This document shows, one piece after another, positions 36,348-47,388 of a stretch of DNA of 64,000 nucleotides. The translations under genes were made by a program, and so were the position numbers. Under the pieces are notes generated by a model. The model searched no databases, had not been told where the DNA came from, and saw only the letters and a list, made by a program, of their open reading frames with translations. Within the stretch, counting starts at the first letter, position 1, and each line of letters opens with the position of its first letter. Source of the DNA: Henriciella mobilis (GTDB taxonomy: Bacteria; Pseudomonadota; Alphaproteobacteria; Caulobacterales; Hyphomonadaceae); the NCBI RefSeq assembly GCF_003576315.1, contig NZ_QWFZ01000033.1:124001-188000 (forward strand), written 5' to 3'.

Positions 36348-37082
36348 ATGGCGGGACACCCAGCCGCTCCGGGAACCGATGTCATAGCCGGGCGCCTTGC
36401 CGGAATGGCCAGCCCTGGTTCGGTGCTCGTCATCGGGCTGACCGGTTCGGTTGCATCGGGCAAGACGACGCTGGCCGGGCATGTCGCCCGACACCTGTCT
36501 TCAGCCGGCCACACGTCCGAGACCGTTTCGACCGATGGTTTCCTGTTTCCGAATTCGGTGCTTGAGGCGCGCGAGCTGACCAACCGCAAGGGCTTTCCCG
36601 AGACCTATGACCGCGCCGCGATGGCGGCTGCGATCCGGGCCGTTCGCTCAGGCCCGGCCCGGTTTCCGGGCTACAGCCATGAGACGTTCGACATCGATCC
36701 GGCGCTCGCGCGCGAGATTACCCGGCCGGATGTGCTGATCCTCGAGGGGCTCGGCCTGCCGGTGCCGGGCGGCCGGGAACGGGGCGCGGGCGAGCCGGAC
36801 CTGCTAGTCTATCTCGATGCCGACATTGTCGACCTCGAAGCCTGGTATGTCGAGCGCTTCGTGCGCTTCTGGGAAGCGGCCGAGCATGATCCGACGTCGT
36901 TCTATGCCCGCTTCCGGCACATGACGCTGGACGAGTTGAAAGTCTTTGCCCTGAAGGTCTGGAACGACATCAACCGGCCCAATCTCGACAACCACATCCT
37001 GCCGATGCGGGACCATGCCGACATCGTCGTGAAGAAGGACCCCGGCCACGCCGTGCGGATCGTGGAGGACCGGCGGGCCTAG
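36348..37082 (+). CDS. coaA: Type I pantothenate kinase-like protein, short form
   Basis: A P-loop kinase of 244 residues whose motifs match type I CoaA: Walker A GSVASGKTTLAG at about 33-44, STDGFLFPN with the catalytic Asp, KGFPETYD, YSHETFDID, and the C-terminal SFYARFRHMTLDEL, then ALKVWNDINRPNLDNHILP. It phosphorylates pantothenate at the first step of coenzyme A synthesis. It is shorter than the usual approximately 316 residues because the N-terminal helical extension before the P-loop is missing; no upstream start would restore it. It begins 20 bases after ssb. Its TAG stop overlaps the stop of the convergent gene. Confidence 0.85.
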   Translation: MAGHPAAPGTDVIAGRLAGMASPGSVLVIGLTGSVASGKTTLAGHVARHLSSAGHTSETVSTDGFLFPNSVLEARELTNRKGFPETYDRAAMAAAIRAVRSGPARFPGYSHETFDIDPALAREITRPDVLILEGLGLPVPGGRERGAGEPDLLVYLDADIVDLEAWYVERFVRFWEAAEHDPTSFYARFRHMTLDELKVFALKVWNDINRPNLDNHILPMRDHADIVVKKDPGHAVRIVEDRRA

Positions 37083-37705
37083 CTCATCCCGCGATAGCGG
37101 CCGGGCTTGTGATTGATGGCGACGGTCAGGTTCAGCACGAAGGCGCCGATGATCGACAGGGCGACCAGTTTCAGCGGTAGCATGAACAGCGCCACGATGA
37201 GGATGACAAGGTCGACGATCAGCTGGAAGAGCCCGGCGCGGATGATCCCCTTGTCCTGCAGGAATTGCGAGAGGATGGTGACCCCGCCAATCCCGGCCCG
37301 GTGACGCAGCAGCACGACCAGACCGACACCCATCATCGCCGCGCCCATGACGGCTGCAAAGCTCGGCGCAAGGAATGAAAAGTCGGCCCAGAGCGGGATC
37401 AGCCGCGTCAGCGCAGAGATCAGCGCGATGCAGGCAAAGGTCCTGAGCGTGAAGCCCCAGCCCATGCGCATGATGGACAGAATGTAGAAGGGCAGGTTCA
37501 GAACGAAGAAGACCGGGCCAAAGCTCAGCCGCGTCCCGAATTCCACGAGCAGGCTGGTGCCCGCCACGCCGCCCGTGATGAGCATCGCCTCGCTATAAAG
37601 CGTGACACCGAAGGAGAGCAGCAAGGTGCCAAGCAGGATCGCCTGCAGGTCCTCGTACCATTTGTGCTGCTGCAGCGGGGCTGAATTGTCTGTGGTGTCT
37701 GCCAT
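37079..37705 (-). CDS. YitT family membrane protein
   Basis: A 208-residue protein with five or six membrane segments. ILLGTLLLSFGVTLYSEAMLITGGVAGTSLL is the hallmark N-terminal repeat of YitT/DUF161 proteins, which have no proven transport substrate. Unlike many YitT proteins it lacks the C-terminal soluble DUF2179 domain. The start at 37705 (MADTTDNSAPL) is chosen because the seven codons before it are not conserved in kind. Its stop overlaps that of the coaA-like gene (CTAG at 37079-37082). Confidence 0.9.
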   Translation of the reverse strand: MADTTDNSAPLQQHKWYEDLQAILLGTLLLSFGVTLYSEAMLITGGVAGTSLLVEFGTRLSFGPVFFVLNLPFYILSIMRMGWGFTLRTFACIALISALTRLIPLWADFSFLAPSFAAVMGAAMMGVGLVVLLRHRAGIGGVTILSQFLQDKGIIRAGLFQLIVDLVILIVALFMLPLKLVALSIIGAFVLNLTVAINHKPGRYRGMS

Positions 37706-37737
37706 GGACGGGGCTTTCGCCCGCACCCGTCAGAAGG

Positions 37738-38754
37738 TCAAGGGCGGTAGATCTCCACGGCTGCGCTTGTCTGGCTGCCGCCGCGCTGGCGCGCACCGCC
37801 GATAAGATAGATGTCGTTTCCGACCGTCACGCCGCCGAGGCCATGGCGCGGCTTGGGCATGTCGGCAATCGCCCGCCAGCGGTCCTCGATCGTGTCGTAC
37901 TCCCAGGCCTCGCGGTAGACCCCGCCGCCATTGTTGAAGAATTCCCCGCCAAAGGCGTAGAGCCGATCGCCCATGACGCCAGCGGCCAGCCCGCCCTGCG
38001 CCTTCGGCATCGGCGCCATGCGCTCCCAGCGGTCCGACCAGTGATCATAGACCTCATGTACGGGGGTGTTGCCGCCTGAGACGGTCCGTCCGCCGACCAC
38101 ATGCAGGCGGCCATCGGCGACAACGCCCGCAGCGCTGTTGCGCGGGGTTGGCAGTGGGGCGGCATCGCTCCAGGCGGTGCCGTCGAACACCCAGTGTGCG
38201 CCGGTATCGGTATGGTCGTTCCAGTCGAGATTGCGCGTCCCCGACGGCTGGCGCCCGCCGACGACATGAAGGTTTCGGCCCAGAACGCCGGTCACGCTCT
38301 CGCCGTTCGGCGCGGGCATTTCGGGACCGGCCACCCAGCCCTCATCTTCGCCGGCAAGCCGCCAGACATCCCGCTTCATCTGCCAGGCGCCGGCCTGGTG
38401 CGATTCAAAGCCGCCAATGCAGTAGAGGCTGCCGGAAAAGCTGACGAGCTGGGGATGGTGGCGCGCAACGGGAAGGGGTGTTCCGGCCTGCCAGGCGCCG
38501 CTCGCGACATCGAGAACATGGTGCGCAGCGGTTGGTCCCGTAATCCGGCCGCCTGAGGCCACGAAGCCGCCCGCGACATGGATCCGGCCGTCATGCAGGC
38601 AGGGATAGATTTCCTGCACTGGAATGGGGAGCGACGGCCCGTCGCGCCAGCCCGGCCGCTCATTCGCCATGGCACGTGGAGCCAGCGAGGCGATGCCCGC
38701 CATTGCACCGGCCTGCAGAAGCCTGCGCCGGTTCCATGAAGACTGCTCGCTCAT
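37738..38754 (-). CDS. Tat-exported Kelch-repeat protein
   Basis: A 338-residue beta-propeller protein. The N-terminus has a twin-arginine signal (SWNRRRLLQAGAMAGIA) ending in a PRAMA cleavage region, so it is exported folded to the periplasm. Six Kelch repeats follow, each with a VVGGR/IGGF/VAGGF-like strand and a later W (for example IHVAGGFVASGG, LYCIGGFES, LHVVGGRQPSG, LHVVGGRTVSGG, LYAFGGEFF, IYLIGGARQRGG). Kelch proteins include sialic-acid mutarotases and galactose-oxidase-like enzymes, but no copper site is visible, so the role is open. Export by Tat is notable because a simple propeller would not need it unless it binds a cofactor. Confidence 0.88.
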   Translation of the reverse strand: MSEQSSWNRRRLLQAGAMAGIASLAPRAMANERPGWRDGPSLPIPVQEIYPCLHDGRIHVAGGFVASGGRITGPTAAHHVLDVASGAWQAGTPLPVARHHPQLVSFSGSLYCIGGFESHQAGAWQMKRDVWRLAGEDEGWVAGPEMPAPNGESVTGVLGRNLHVVGGRQPSGTRNLDWNDHTDTGAHWVFDGTAWSDAAPLPTPRNSAAGVVADGRLHVVGGRTVSGGNTPVHEVYDHWSDRWERMAPMPKAQGGLAAGVMGDRLYAFGGEFFNNGGGVYREAWEYDTIEDRWRAIADMPKPRHGLGGVTVGNDIYLIGGARQRGGSQTSAAVEIYRP

Positions 38755-38915
38755 GCCGATTCCTCCACGCTGTCCGACTCGACCTTAGCGGCGGCGCGCG
38801 GCCAGAGGCAATTCGAAGCTACACTCCCGCTTTCCTCCGTGACCTCGCGGCAGGCGTGTGCAGCCGTGAAGATCGCCGCTAGGCTGCCTCGAAAGACAAA
38901 CAAGGGAGGCCAGCT
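38755..38915. other. Divergent intergenic region, Kelch / acyl-CoA dehydrogenase
   Basis: The 161 bases between the Kelch gene (minus) and the acyl-CoA dehydrogenase gene (plus) must hold both promoters. I see no strong dyad or -35/-10 pair. GGAGG eight bases before the dehydrogenase GTG is a clear ribosome site. Confidence 0.4.
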
Positions 38916-40151
38916 GTGGCGATTGATTTCACGATACCCGAAGAGGCGAAGAAGGTCCGCGAGCGCGTGCGCCAATGGGTGCAGGATGAGTGCATCCCGG
39001 CAGAGAAACGGCTGACGGATGGCGAGGACTACAAGACCGTCCTCAATGAGCTGCGCGGCAAAGCGCGAAAGCAGGGCCTCTGGCTGCCCTTCATCCCGGA
39101 GGAGCATGGCGGCATGGGGCTTGGGCCGCTCGCCAATGCGCTGGTCCAGATGGAGCTTGGCCAGAGCCATCTCGGCGCGCTGTCGATGAACTCGCAGGGC
39201 CCGGACGATGCCACCATGCTGACGCTGCTCGCGCACGGCACCGACTACCAGAAGGAAAAGTTCCTGAAGCCGATCCTGAATGGCGAGAAGCGCGTCTGTT
39301 ACTCCATGACGGAAAAGGCTGCCGGCGCCGATGCGACCGGCATGCAGACCCGCGCGGAGAAGGACGGCAATAGCCACTACGTGCTGAATGGCGAGAAGTG
39401 GTATTCGTCTGCGGCGTCGGTCGCCGACATCGCCGTCGTCATGGCCAAGACCAATCCGGAAGCGCCGCGCCACGAACAGTTCTCGACCTTCATCGTCGAA
39501 CTGCCCGACCCGGGCTACAACATCGTCCGCGATATCCCGACCATGGCCGTCCATGGCCCGCTCTACGAAATCATGGGTGGTGGCCATGCCGAGGTGAAGA
39601 TCGAAAACCTCCGCGTGCCGCAGGAGAACCTGCTGGGCGGGGAGGGCAAGGGCTTCGCCATGGGCCAGCACCGGCTTGCCTATGGGCGCCTGCGCCACGG
39701 CATGCACAATGTCGCCATGGCCCAGCGCGCGCTGGATCTCGCCACAGAGCGCGTCACCAGCCGGTCGACCTTCGGCAAGGGCCTCGAAGACCGCCAGGGC
39801 GTCCAGTTCATGCTGGCCGAATGCGCCAGCCAGCTCTACATCGCGCGCCTCATGCTGATGCACATCGCCTACAAGGCGGAGAATGGCATGGACCTGCGCC
39901 AGGAAAACGGCATCGCCAAGGTGTTCCTCGCCAACATGGTCCACAAGGTGGTCGACACTGCAATCCAGCTGCACGGGGCGCTTGGTTACAGCCTCGATAC
40001 GCCGCTCGCGGCCTGGTACACCCATATCCGTTCCCAGCGCCTGGTAGACGGGCCGGACGAGGTCCACAAATGGATCACCGGCAAGAATGTCATCCGCGCC
40101 TTCAAGAAGGACGGAACGACCGCAGCCGCAGCCGGCGGGGACCTTCTCTAG
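38916..40151 (+). CDS. Acyl-CoA dehydrogenase
   Basis: A 411-residue FAD-dependent acyl-CoA dehydrogenase, soluble and acting in fatty acid or branched acid oxidation. Family marks are CYSMTEKAAGADATGMQTRAEK (flavin/substrate segment), WYSSAASVADIAVVMAKTN, and the C-terminal QLHGALGYSLDTPLA. The long N-terminal DFTIPEEAKKVRERVRQWVQDECIPAEK helix and overall pattern resemble the ACAD10/11-like group. It starts with GTG preceded by GGAGG. No electron-transfer flavoprotein gene is near, and the gene stands alone, with about 150 bases to gyrA. Confidence 0.94.
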   Translation: MAIDFTIPEEAKKVRERVRQWVQDECIPAEKRLTDGEDYKTVLNELRGKARKQGLWLPFIPEEHGGMGLGPLANALVQMELGQSHLGALSMNSQGPDDATMLTLLAHGTDYQKEKFLKPILNGEKRVCYSMTEKAAGADATGMQTRAEKDGNSHYVLNGEKWYSSAASVADIAVVMAKTNPEAPRHEQFSTFIVELPDPGYNIVRDIPTMAVHGPLYEIMGGGHAEVKIENLRVPQENLLGGEGKGFAMGQHRLAYGRLRHGMHNVAMAQRALDLATERVTSRSTFGKGLEDRQGVQFMLAECASQLYIARLMLMHIAYKAENGMDLRQENGIAKVFLANMVHKVVDTAIQLHGALGYSLDTPLAAWYTHIRSQRLVDGPDEVHKWITGKNVIRAFKKDGTTAAAAGGDLL

Positions 40152-40301
40152 CGGTTGGGCGACGTCGCCTGTGGAAAGGCCTGCCAGCGCTGCTGAAAGG
40201 TGGCGCCGAGGGTGGTCTCTGTGGCTGCCGCCTGCTAGGCTGAAAGCCAGATTCGGCGGGCGATTCGACGCCTGCGTAGGATAGCAGAAGGCAGGTCTTC
40301 C

Positions 40302-43073
<2,772 letters not shown>

Positions 43074-43076
<3 letters not shown>

Positions 43077-43096
43077 CAGGCCGTCCTGGCCTGCTA
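43074..43096 (+). terminator. Hairpin between gyrA and coaD, weak terminator
   Basis: TAGCAGGCC and GGCCTGCTA form a nine-pair stem with a five-base loop; the left arm begins with the gyrA stop codon. Only a short, interrupted T stretch follows, so it may attenuate rather than end transcription into coaD. Confidence 0.5.
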
Positions 43097-43125
43097 TTCA
43101 GTGCACGGGGCAGGGAGGAACCTCA

Positions 43126-43620
43126 ATGGAACGCGTCGGACTTTACCCCGGAACCTTCGATCCGATCACGATGGGGCACCTCGATATTATCGGCCGGGCC
43201 CTCAAGCTGGTCGACAAGCTGATCATCGGGGTTGCCGTCAACGAAGCCAAGAAGCCGCTTTTCTCGCTGGAGGAACGGGTCTCGATTGTCGAACAGGACA
43301 CCGCCGACCTGCCTAATCCGCGCAATGTCACGATCGAGGTCAGGCCCTTCGACAACCTGCTGATGCACTTTGCCGAAACCTGCAATGTGAACGTCATTGT
43401 CCGCGGGCTGCGCGCCGTGTCGGACTTTGAATACGAGTTCCAGATGACCGCGATGAACGAGCAGCTGAATCGCGAGATTGAAACCGTCTTCCTGATGGCG
43501 GATGTTCAGCATCAGGCTGTCGCGTCTCGCCTGGTCAAGGAGATCGCGAAGTTCGGGGGCGATATCACCTCCTTCGTCACGCCGCGCGTGAGGGAGAGGC
43601 TTCTGGAGAAGTACAAGTGA
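43126..43620 (+). CDS. coaD: Phosphopantetheine adenylyltransferase
   Basis: CoaD makes dephospho-CoA from 4'-phosphopantetheine and ATP. The 164-residue protein has the GTFDPITMGHLDII nucleotidyltransferase motif (T-x-G-H) at about residues 8-21, RGLRAVSDFEYEFQMTAMN, and the later segment VKEIAKFGGDITSFV. GGGAGG seven bases before the ATG marks the start. Its stop overlaps the GTG of the next gene, so the two are coupled. The order gyrA-coaD-cyclophilin-queA-tgt is widespread in alphaproteobacteria. Confidence 0.98.
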   Translation: MERVGLYPGTFDPITMGHLDIIGRALKLVDKLIIGVAVNEAKKPLFSLEERVSIVEQDTADLPNPRNVTIEVRPFDNLLMHFAETCNVNVIVRGLRAVSDFEYEFQMTAMNEQLNREIETVFLMADVQHQAVASRLVKEIAKFGGDITSFVTPRVRERLLEKYK

Positions 43621-44534
43621 CGATGACACGCCTGTTTTCCGTATCCCTGGCCTGTAGCGCCCTGCTGGCCGCCGCTGCCTGCGCCGAAGAGAGCGACGGC
43701 ACCGCGAATGCCGAACCCTCCAGCGCGAGCGCGCCGGAGTGGACCATGGAAGACGTGAACGCGGCCCCCGATGAGTGGCGCCAGGTCGATGCAGACAACA
43801 TGCTGATCTTCGAGACCAGCAAGGGCCGCATCATCATCGAGATGCTGCCGGACGTGGCGCCGAACCATGTCGAACAGTTCCGCACCATCGCTGAATCCGG
43901 TGATTTTGACGGCACCAGCTTCCATCGCGTGATCGATGACTTCATGGCCCAGGGCGGCGATATCTTTGCACTGAAGGGCCGCGAGTCCGGCCTGCCGGAC
44001 CTGAAAGGCGAGTTCACCTTCCGCCGCAATCCGCAGGAGATGAAGATCAACCCGGTTGGCCCCGAGGGCGGCGCGACGCAGGGCCTCTACAAGGGTTTCC
44101 CGATCGCCACCCAGAGCGCCTATCTCGCCGAGATGACGAAGGATGGCAGCGTCGACAGCTGGGTGCCCCATTGCCCCGGTATCGTGTCGACCGCGCGCAC
44201 CGACGATCCGAACTCCGCCAACAGCCAGTTCTTCCTGATGCGTTACCAGGCCGAGCACCTCGACAAGGGCTACACCGCCTGGGGCCGCGTGATTGACGGG
44301 TTTGATGTCGTGCGCGCCATCAAGATCGGGCCGGAACCGAATGGCACGCCGATCGAGGATCCGGACATTCTTGAAGAGGCCTATATGGCCTCCGAACTGC
44401 CTGAGGATGAGCGCCCGGTGGCCTATGTCCAGAGCACGGATATCCAGGTCTGGACCGACCGGCTGGCCGCGGCGGCTCAGCTGAAGAACGACATTTGCGA
44501 CATCCCGCGCGTGCCTGCCGTCATCGACGAATAG
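43617..44534 (+). CDS. Cyclophilin-type peptidyl-prolyl isomerase lipoprotein
   Basis: A 305-residue exported prolyl isomerase. The N-terminus is a lipoprotein signal with lipobox LAAAAC at about residues 16-21 (Cys followed by AEES, suggesting outer-membrane sorting). The cyclophilin domain runs from about 60 to 245: FETSKGRIIIEMLPDVAPNHVEQF, the active-site Arg in FHRVIDDFMAQGGDI, and NSANSQFFLM, with a long insertion between. A C-terminal tail with a Cys follows. GTG at 43617 overlaps the coaD stop and has GGAG at good spacing; an ATG two codons in is possible. It probably folds periplasmic or outer-membrane proteins. Confidence 0.93.
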   Translation: MTMTRLFSVSLACSALLAAAACAEESDGTANAEPSSASAPEWTMEDVNAAPDEWRQVDADNMLIFETSKGRIIIEMLPDVAPNHVEQFRTIAESGDFDGTSFHRVIDDFMAQGGDIFALKGRESGLPDLKGEFTFRRNPQEMKINPVGPEGGATQGLYKGFPIATQSAYLAEMTKDGSVDSWVPHCPGIVSTARTDDPNSANSQFFLMRYQAEHLDKGYTAWGRVIDGFDVVRAIKIGPEPNGTPIEDPDILEEAYMASELPEDERPVAYVQSTDIQVWTDRLAAAAQLKNDICDIPRVPAVIDE

Positions 44535-44546
44535 GCGCTGCCTGCC

Positions 44547-45599
44547 TTGGACCTGTCGGCTTACGCATTCGATCTCCCCGAAGCGCTGATCGCGCTGCGG
44601 CCGGCTGAGCCGCAGGATGCTGCGCGCCTGCTGGTCGTGCATGGCGATGGCCGGCTTGAGGATGCCGGCGTGCGGGACCTGCCGCGCTATCTCGCGGCCG
44701 GCGACACGCTGGTCTTCAACGATACGCGCGTCATCCCGGCAGCCCTGAAGGGCACTCGCCTTGCACGCGATTCATCGGGGTCGAATATCGCCGTTGACGC
44801 GAATCTCGTCGAACGCATGGGGCCGTCCGAATGGCGCGCCCTGGCGCGGCCCGGCAAACGCCTCAAGCCGGGTGACCGGATCATCTTCGGAGAGGGCTTC
44901 GAGGCCAAGGTCACCGGCAAGGCGGAGACCGGCGAAATCACGCTTGATTTCAACGTGGAAGGCGAGGCGCTGGACCTCGCGCTAGATGCCTTCGGGGCGA
45001 TGCCGCTGCCGCCTTACATTGCGCGCCGACGGGCGGCCGATGGCAAGGACCGGGAGACCTACCAGACGAGCTTTGCCGGGGAGGATGCCCAGTCGGTCGC
45101 CGCGCCCACGGCCGGCCTGCACTTCACCCCGCGCCTGCGCGAGGAACTGGCGGCGGCCGGCATTTTGAACGAGACGGTGCGCCTTCATGTCGGCCTCGGC
45201 ACCTTCTCGCCGCTCAAGGAAAGCCAGCTGGAAAGTGGCAGGCTGCATGAGGAATGGCGGCGCGTCAGCCCGGAAGTAGCCGCACGGCTGAATGCGGTCC
45301 GTGAGGGGGGCAAGCGTATCGTCCCGGTCGGCACCACGGCGCTGCGTACGCTGGAAAGCTCGGTCGAGGGCGGGCGTATCGTGCCGACGGTGGGGCCGAC
45401 GGACATCTTCCTGAAGCCCGGCGACAGGCTTCAGGCGACCGATGCGCTGGTCACCAATTTCCACCTGCCGGAAAGCTCGCTCTTCATGCTGGTCTGCGCC
45501 CTGATGGGGACGGATGTGATGCAGGCGGCCTATGCGCATGCGATCAAGCAAGAATACCGGTTCTATTCCTATGGCGATGCCTGCCTGCTTCTGCCCTGA
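44547..45599 (+). CDS. queA: tRNA preQ1(34) S-adenosylmethionine ribosyltransferase-isomerase
   Basis: QueA transfers and rearranges the ribosyl group of SAM onto preQ1 in tRNA, making epoxyqueuosine. The 350-residue protein has the conserved N-terminus FDLPEALIALRPAEPQDAARLLV, NDTRVIPA, PLPPYIARR, the AAPTAGLHFT motif, GLGTFSPLK and the end TDALVTNFHLPESSLFMLV. The start appears to be a TTG at 44547, 12 bases after the preceding stop, since no ATG or GTG gives the conserved N-terminus. tgt, the other queuosine gene, follows about 650 bases downstream beyond a gene on the opposite strand. Confidence 0.97.
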   Translation: MDLSAYAFDLPEALIALRPAEPQDAARLLVVHGDGRLEDAGVRDLPRYLAAGDTLVFNDTRVIPAALKGTRLARDSSGSNIAVDANLVERMGPSEWRALARPGKRLKPGDRIIFGEGFEAKVTGKAETGEITLDFNVEGEALDLALDAFGAMPLPPYIARRRAADGKDRETYQTSFAGEDAQSVAAPTAGLHFTPRLREELAAAGILNETVRLHVGLGTFSPLKESQLESGRLHEEWRRVSPEVAARLNAVREGGKRIVPVGTTALRTLESSVEGGRIVPTVGPTDIFLKPGDRLQATDALVTNFHLPESSLFMLVCALMGTDVMQAAYAHAIKQEYRFYSYGDACLLLP

Positions 45600-46196
45600 T
45601 CAGCCGTCTTTCTGGATGGTCAGCCAGGGCCAACGCGCCTTGTAACTCTCGGCCTTTTTCAGGAAGAGCGGATCCTTCGCCGTTTTCGGGTTGGGGCGCA
45701 GGATACCGTTCCAGAGGTCCTGCAGGCCGTCCGGCGCGTGAATGTCTGCGGTGTCGACATTGATGCCGATGCAGGTGCAGGCGACAAGGAAGCCTTCAAT
45801 CCCGTCCTGCGACGAGGTGAGGGGCGCGATGGGGCGCCCGAATTTCTGCTCATACCAGAGATGGACCCGCGCCTGGTTGCGGATTTCAATCGTCGCATCG
45901 AGGTCAGAGAAGTGTCGCGCGGCGCGCTGGATGACCTCGTCCTCGGCTTCCCAGGACACGTCGGAGGCGTCGAAATAGAAGATGTCGAAATCGCTGATGC
46001 CCCAGCCGGGCGGATTGCCGGACCTGTGGTTCCAGACGGGCTGGAACAGGCAGCCAGCCGCCAGGTAGCAATGCGGCAGGCCGAGCGCCGGCAGCCGCTC
46101 CAGCAGGGCCACATTGGTTGGCACGGCGCGGACATGGCGGAGAAAGCCGGCCTCATCGAGCAATTCGGGTGCCCTCCTGTCCGTCATGGACGTCAT
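45600..46196 (-). CDS. Nucleotidyltransferase family protein (DUF925-like)
   Basis: A 198-residue protein of the COG3575/DUF925 nucleotidyltransferase-like group: YLAAGCLFQPVWNHRSGNPPGWGISDFDIFYFDASDVSWEAEDEVI contains the GxxxQ..W and the metal-binding DxD of the fold (SDFDIFYFD), and QARVHLWYEQKFG is the other conserved block. The substrate is not known. It lies between queA and tgt on the opposite strand, breaking up a common operon. It has no gap to the queA stop. A second ATG lies three codons in. Confidence 0.88.
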   Translation of the reverse strand: MTSMTDRRAPELLDEAGFLRHVRAVPTNVALLERLPALGLPHCYLAAGCLFQPVWNHRSGNPPGWGISDFDIFYFDASDVSWEAEDEVIQRAARHFSDLDATIEIRNQARVHLWYEQKFGRPIAPLTSSQDGIEGFLVACTCIGINVDTADIHAPDGLQDLWNGILRPNPKTAKDPLFLKKAESYKARWPWLTIQKDG

Positions 46197-46251
46197 GCCA
46201 GCCGCGATTGAAGGCTTGCCAGCCCCCTACGGTTGAGCCACATGCCCTCGC

Positions 46252-47388
46252 ATGGCGACTTTCCCATTCGAGATCAAGGCCCGCGAGGGCGCTGCGCGGA
46301 CCGGTGTGCTGAAGACAGTGCGCGGCGAAATCCGCACGCCAGCCTTCATGCCGGTCGGCACCGCCGGGACGGTCAAGGCGCTCTATATGGATCAGGTCAA
46401 GCAGGCCGGCGCGGACATCATCCTCGGCAATACCTATCACCTGATGCTGCGCCCCGGCGCCGAGCGGGTAAAGCGCCTCGGCGGCCTGCACGCCTTCTCC
46501 GGCTGGTCCGGCCCGATGCTGACCGACAGTGGCGGCTTCCAGGTCTGGTCGCTGTCGCAGCTCAGGAAGATGGACAAGGAGGGCGTGACTTTCCGCAGCC
46601 ATATTGACGGCTCCGAGCATCGCCTGACGCCCGCGCGCAGCATCGAGATCCAGGCCGACTTGCTCGGCGCGGACATTTCCATGCAGCTCGATGAGTGCAC
46701 CGATTTCCCATGCAGTCATGAAGAGGCACTGCGCTCGCTCGAACTGTCGCTCGACTGGGGCGGCAAGAGCCTTGAGGCTTTCGGTCAGCGCGAGGGCCAG
46801 ACCCTGTTCGGCATCATCCAGGGCTCGAACTTCGAAGATTTGCGCGAGCGATCCGCGAAGGGGGTCGTATCACAGGGCTTTGGCGGCATCGCGCTTGGCG
46901 GCCTGGCGGTGGGCGAAGGCCATGACCAGATGTGCCGGACCATCGACATGACGGTACCGCACCTGCCGGATGACAAGCCGCGCTATGTGATGGGGGTCGG
47001 CAAGCCGATCGACCTTGTCGAAAGCGTCGCGCGCGGCATCGACATGTTCGACTGCGTCCTGCCGACGCGGGCCGGCCGCCATGGTCAGGCCTGGACCTGG
47101 GACGGCCCCATCAACCTCAAGAATGCGCAATTCGCCGAAGACACATCCCCCATTGATGCGGCGGTCGACTGCCCGGCAAGCCAGGACTATTCGCGCGCCT
47201 ACCTGCATCACCTCGTCAAGGCTGGCGAGTACCTCGCGCCGATGATCCTCTCCTGGCACAACACCGCCTTCTTCCAGGCGCTGATGGCGGAGATCCGTCT
47301 GGCGATTTCAGAGAACCGGTTCGAGGCGCTGCGCGCCCATCTCAGCCATCGCTGGGCGGCGACGAAGTCCCGTCCGAAGCAGGACTAG
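46252..47388 (+). CDS. tgt: tRNA-guanine(34) transglycosylase with degenerate zinc site
   Basis: Tgt exchanges G34 for preQ1 in tRNAs with GUN anticodons. The 378-residue TIM-barrel enzyme has both catalytic Asp residues, Asp92 in TDSGGFQ and Asp267 in DMFDCVLPTR. It also has GGLAVGEG and the RAGRHGQAWT loop. The zinc site is unusual: the normal C-x-C-x2-C before YSRAYLHHL reads VDCPAS, so only Cys307 and His336 of the four ligands remain (Val305 and Ser310 replace Cys). This was read directly from the codons at 47164-47181. The enzyme may fold without zinc or be impaired. The last 47 bases overlap a convergent gene. Confidence 0.95.
   Translation: MATFPFEIKAREGAARTGVLKTVRGEIRTPAFMPVGTAGTVKALYMDQVKQAGADIILGNTYHLMLRPGAERVKRLGGLHAFSGWSGPMLTDSGGFQVWSLSQLRKMDKEGVTFRSHIDGSEHRLTPARSIEIQADLLGADISMQLDECTDFPCSHEEALRSLELSLDWGGKSLEAFGQREGQTLFGIIQGSNFEDLRERSAKGVVSQGFGGIALGGLAVGEGHDQMCRTIDMTVPHLPDDKPRYVMGVGKPIDLVESVARGIDMFDCVLPTRAGRHGQAWTWDGPINLKNAQFAEDTSPIDAAVDCPASQDYSRAYLHHLVKAGEYLAPMILSWHNTAFFQALMAEIRLAISENRFEALRAHLSHRWAATKSRPKQD

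Noticed and set aside
44535-44546. A preQ1 riboswitch before queA
   Set aside because: Only 12 bases separate queA from the preceding gene, so there is no room for one, and none was seen upstream of tgt.
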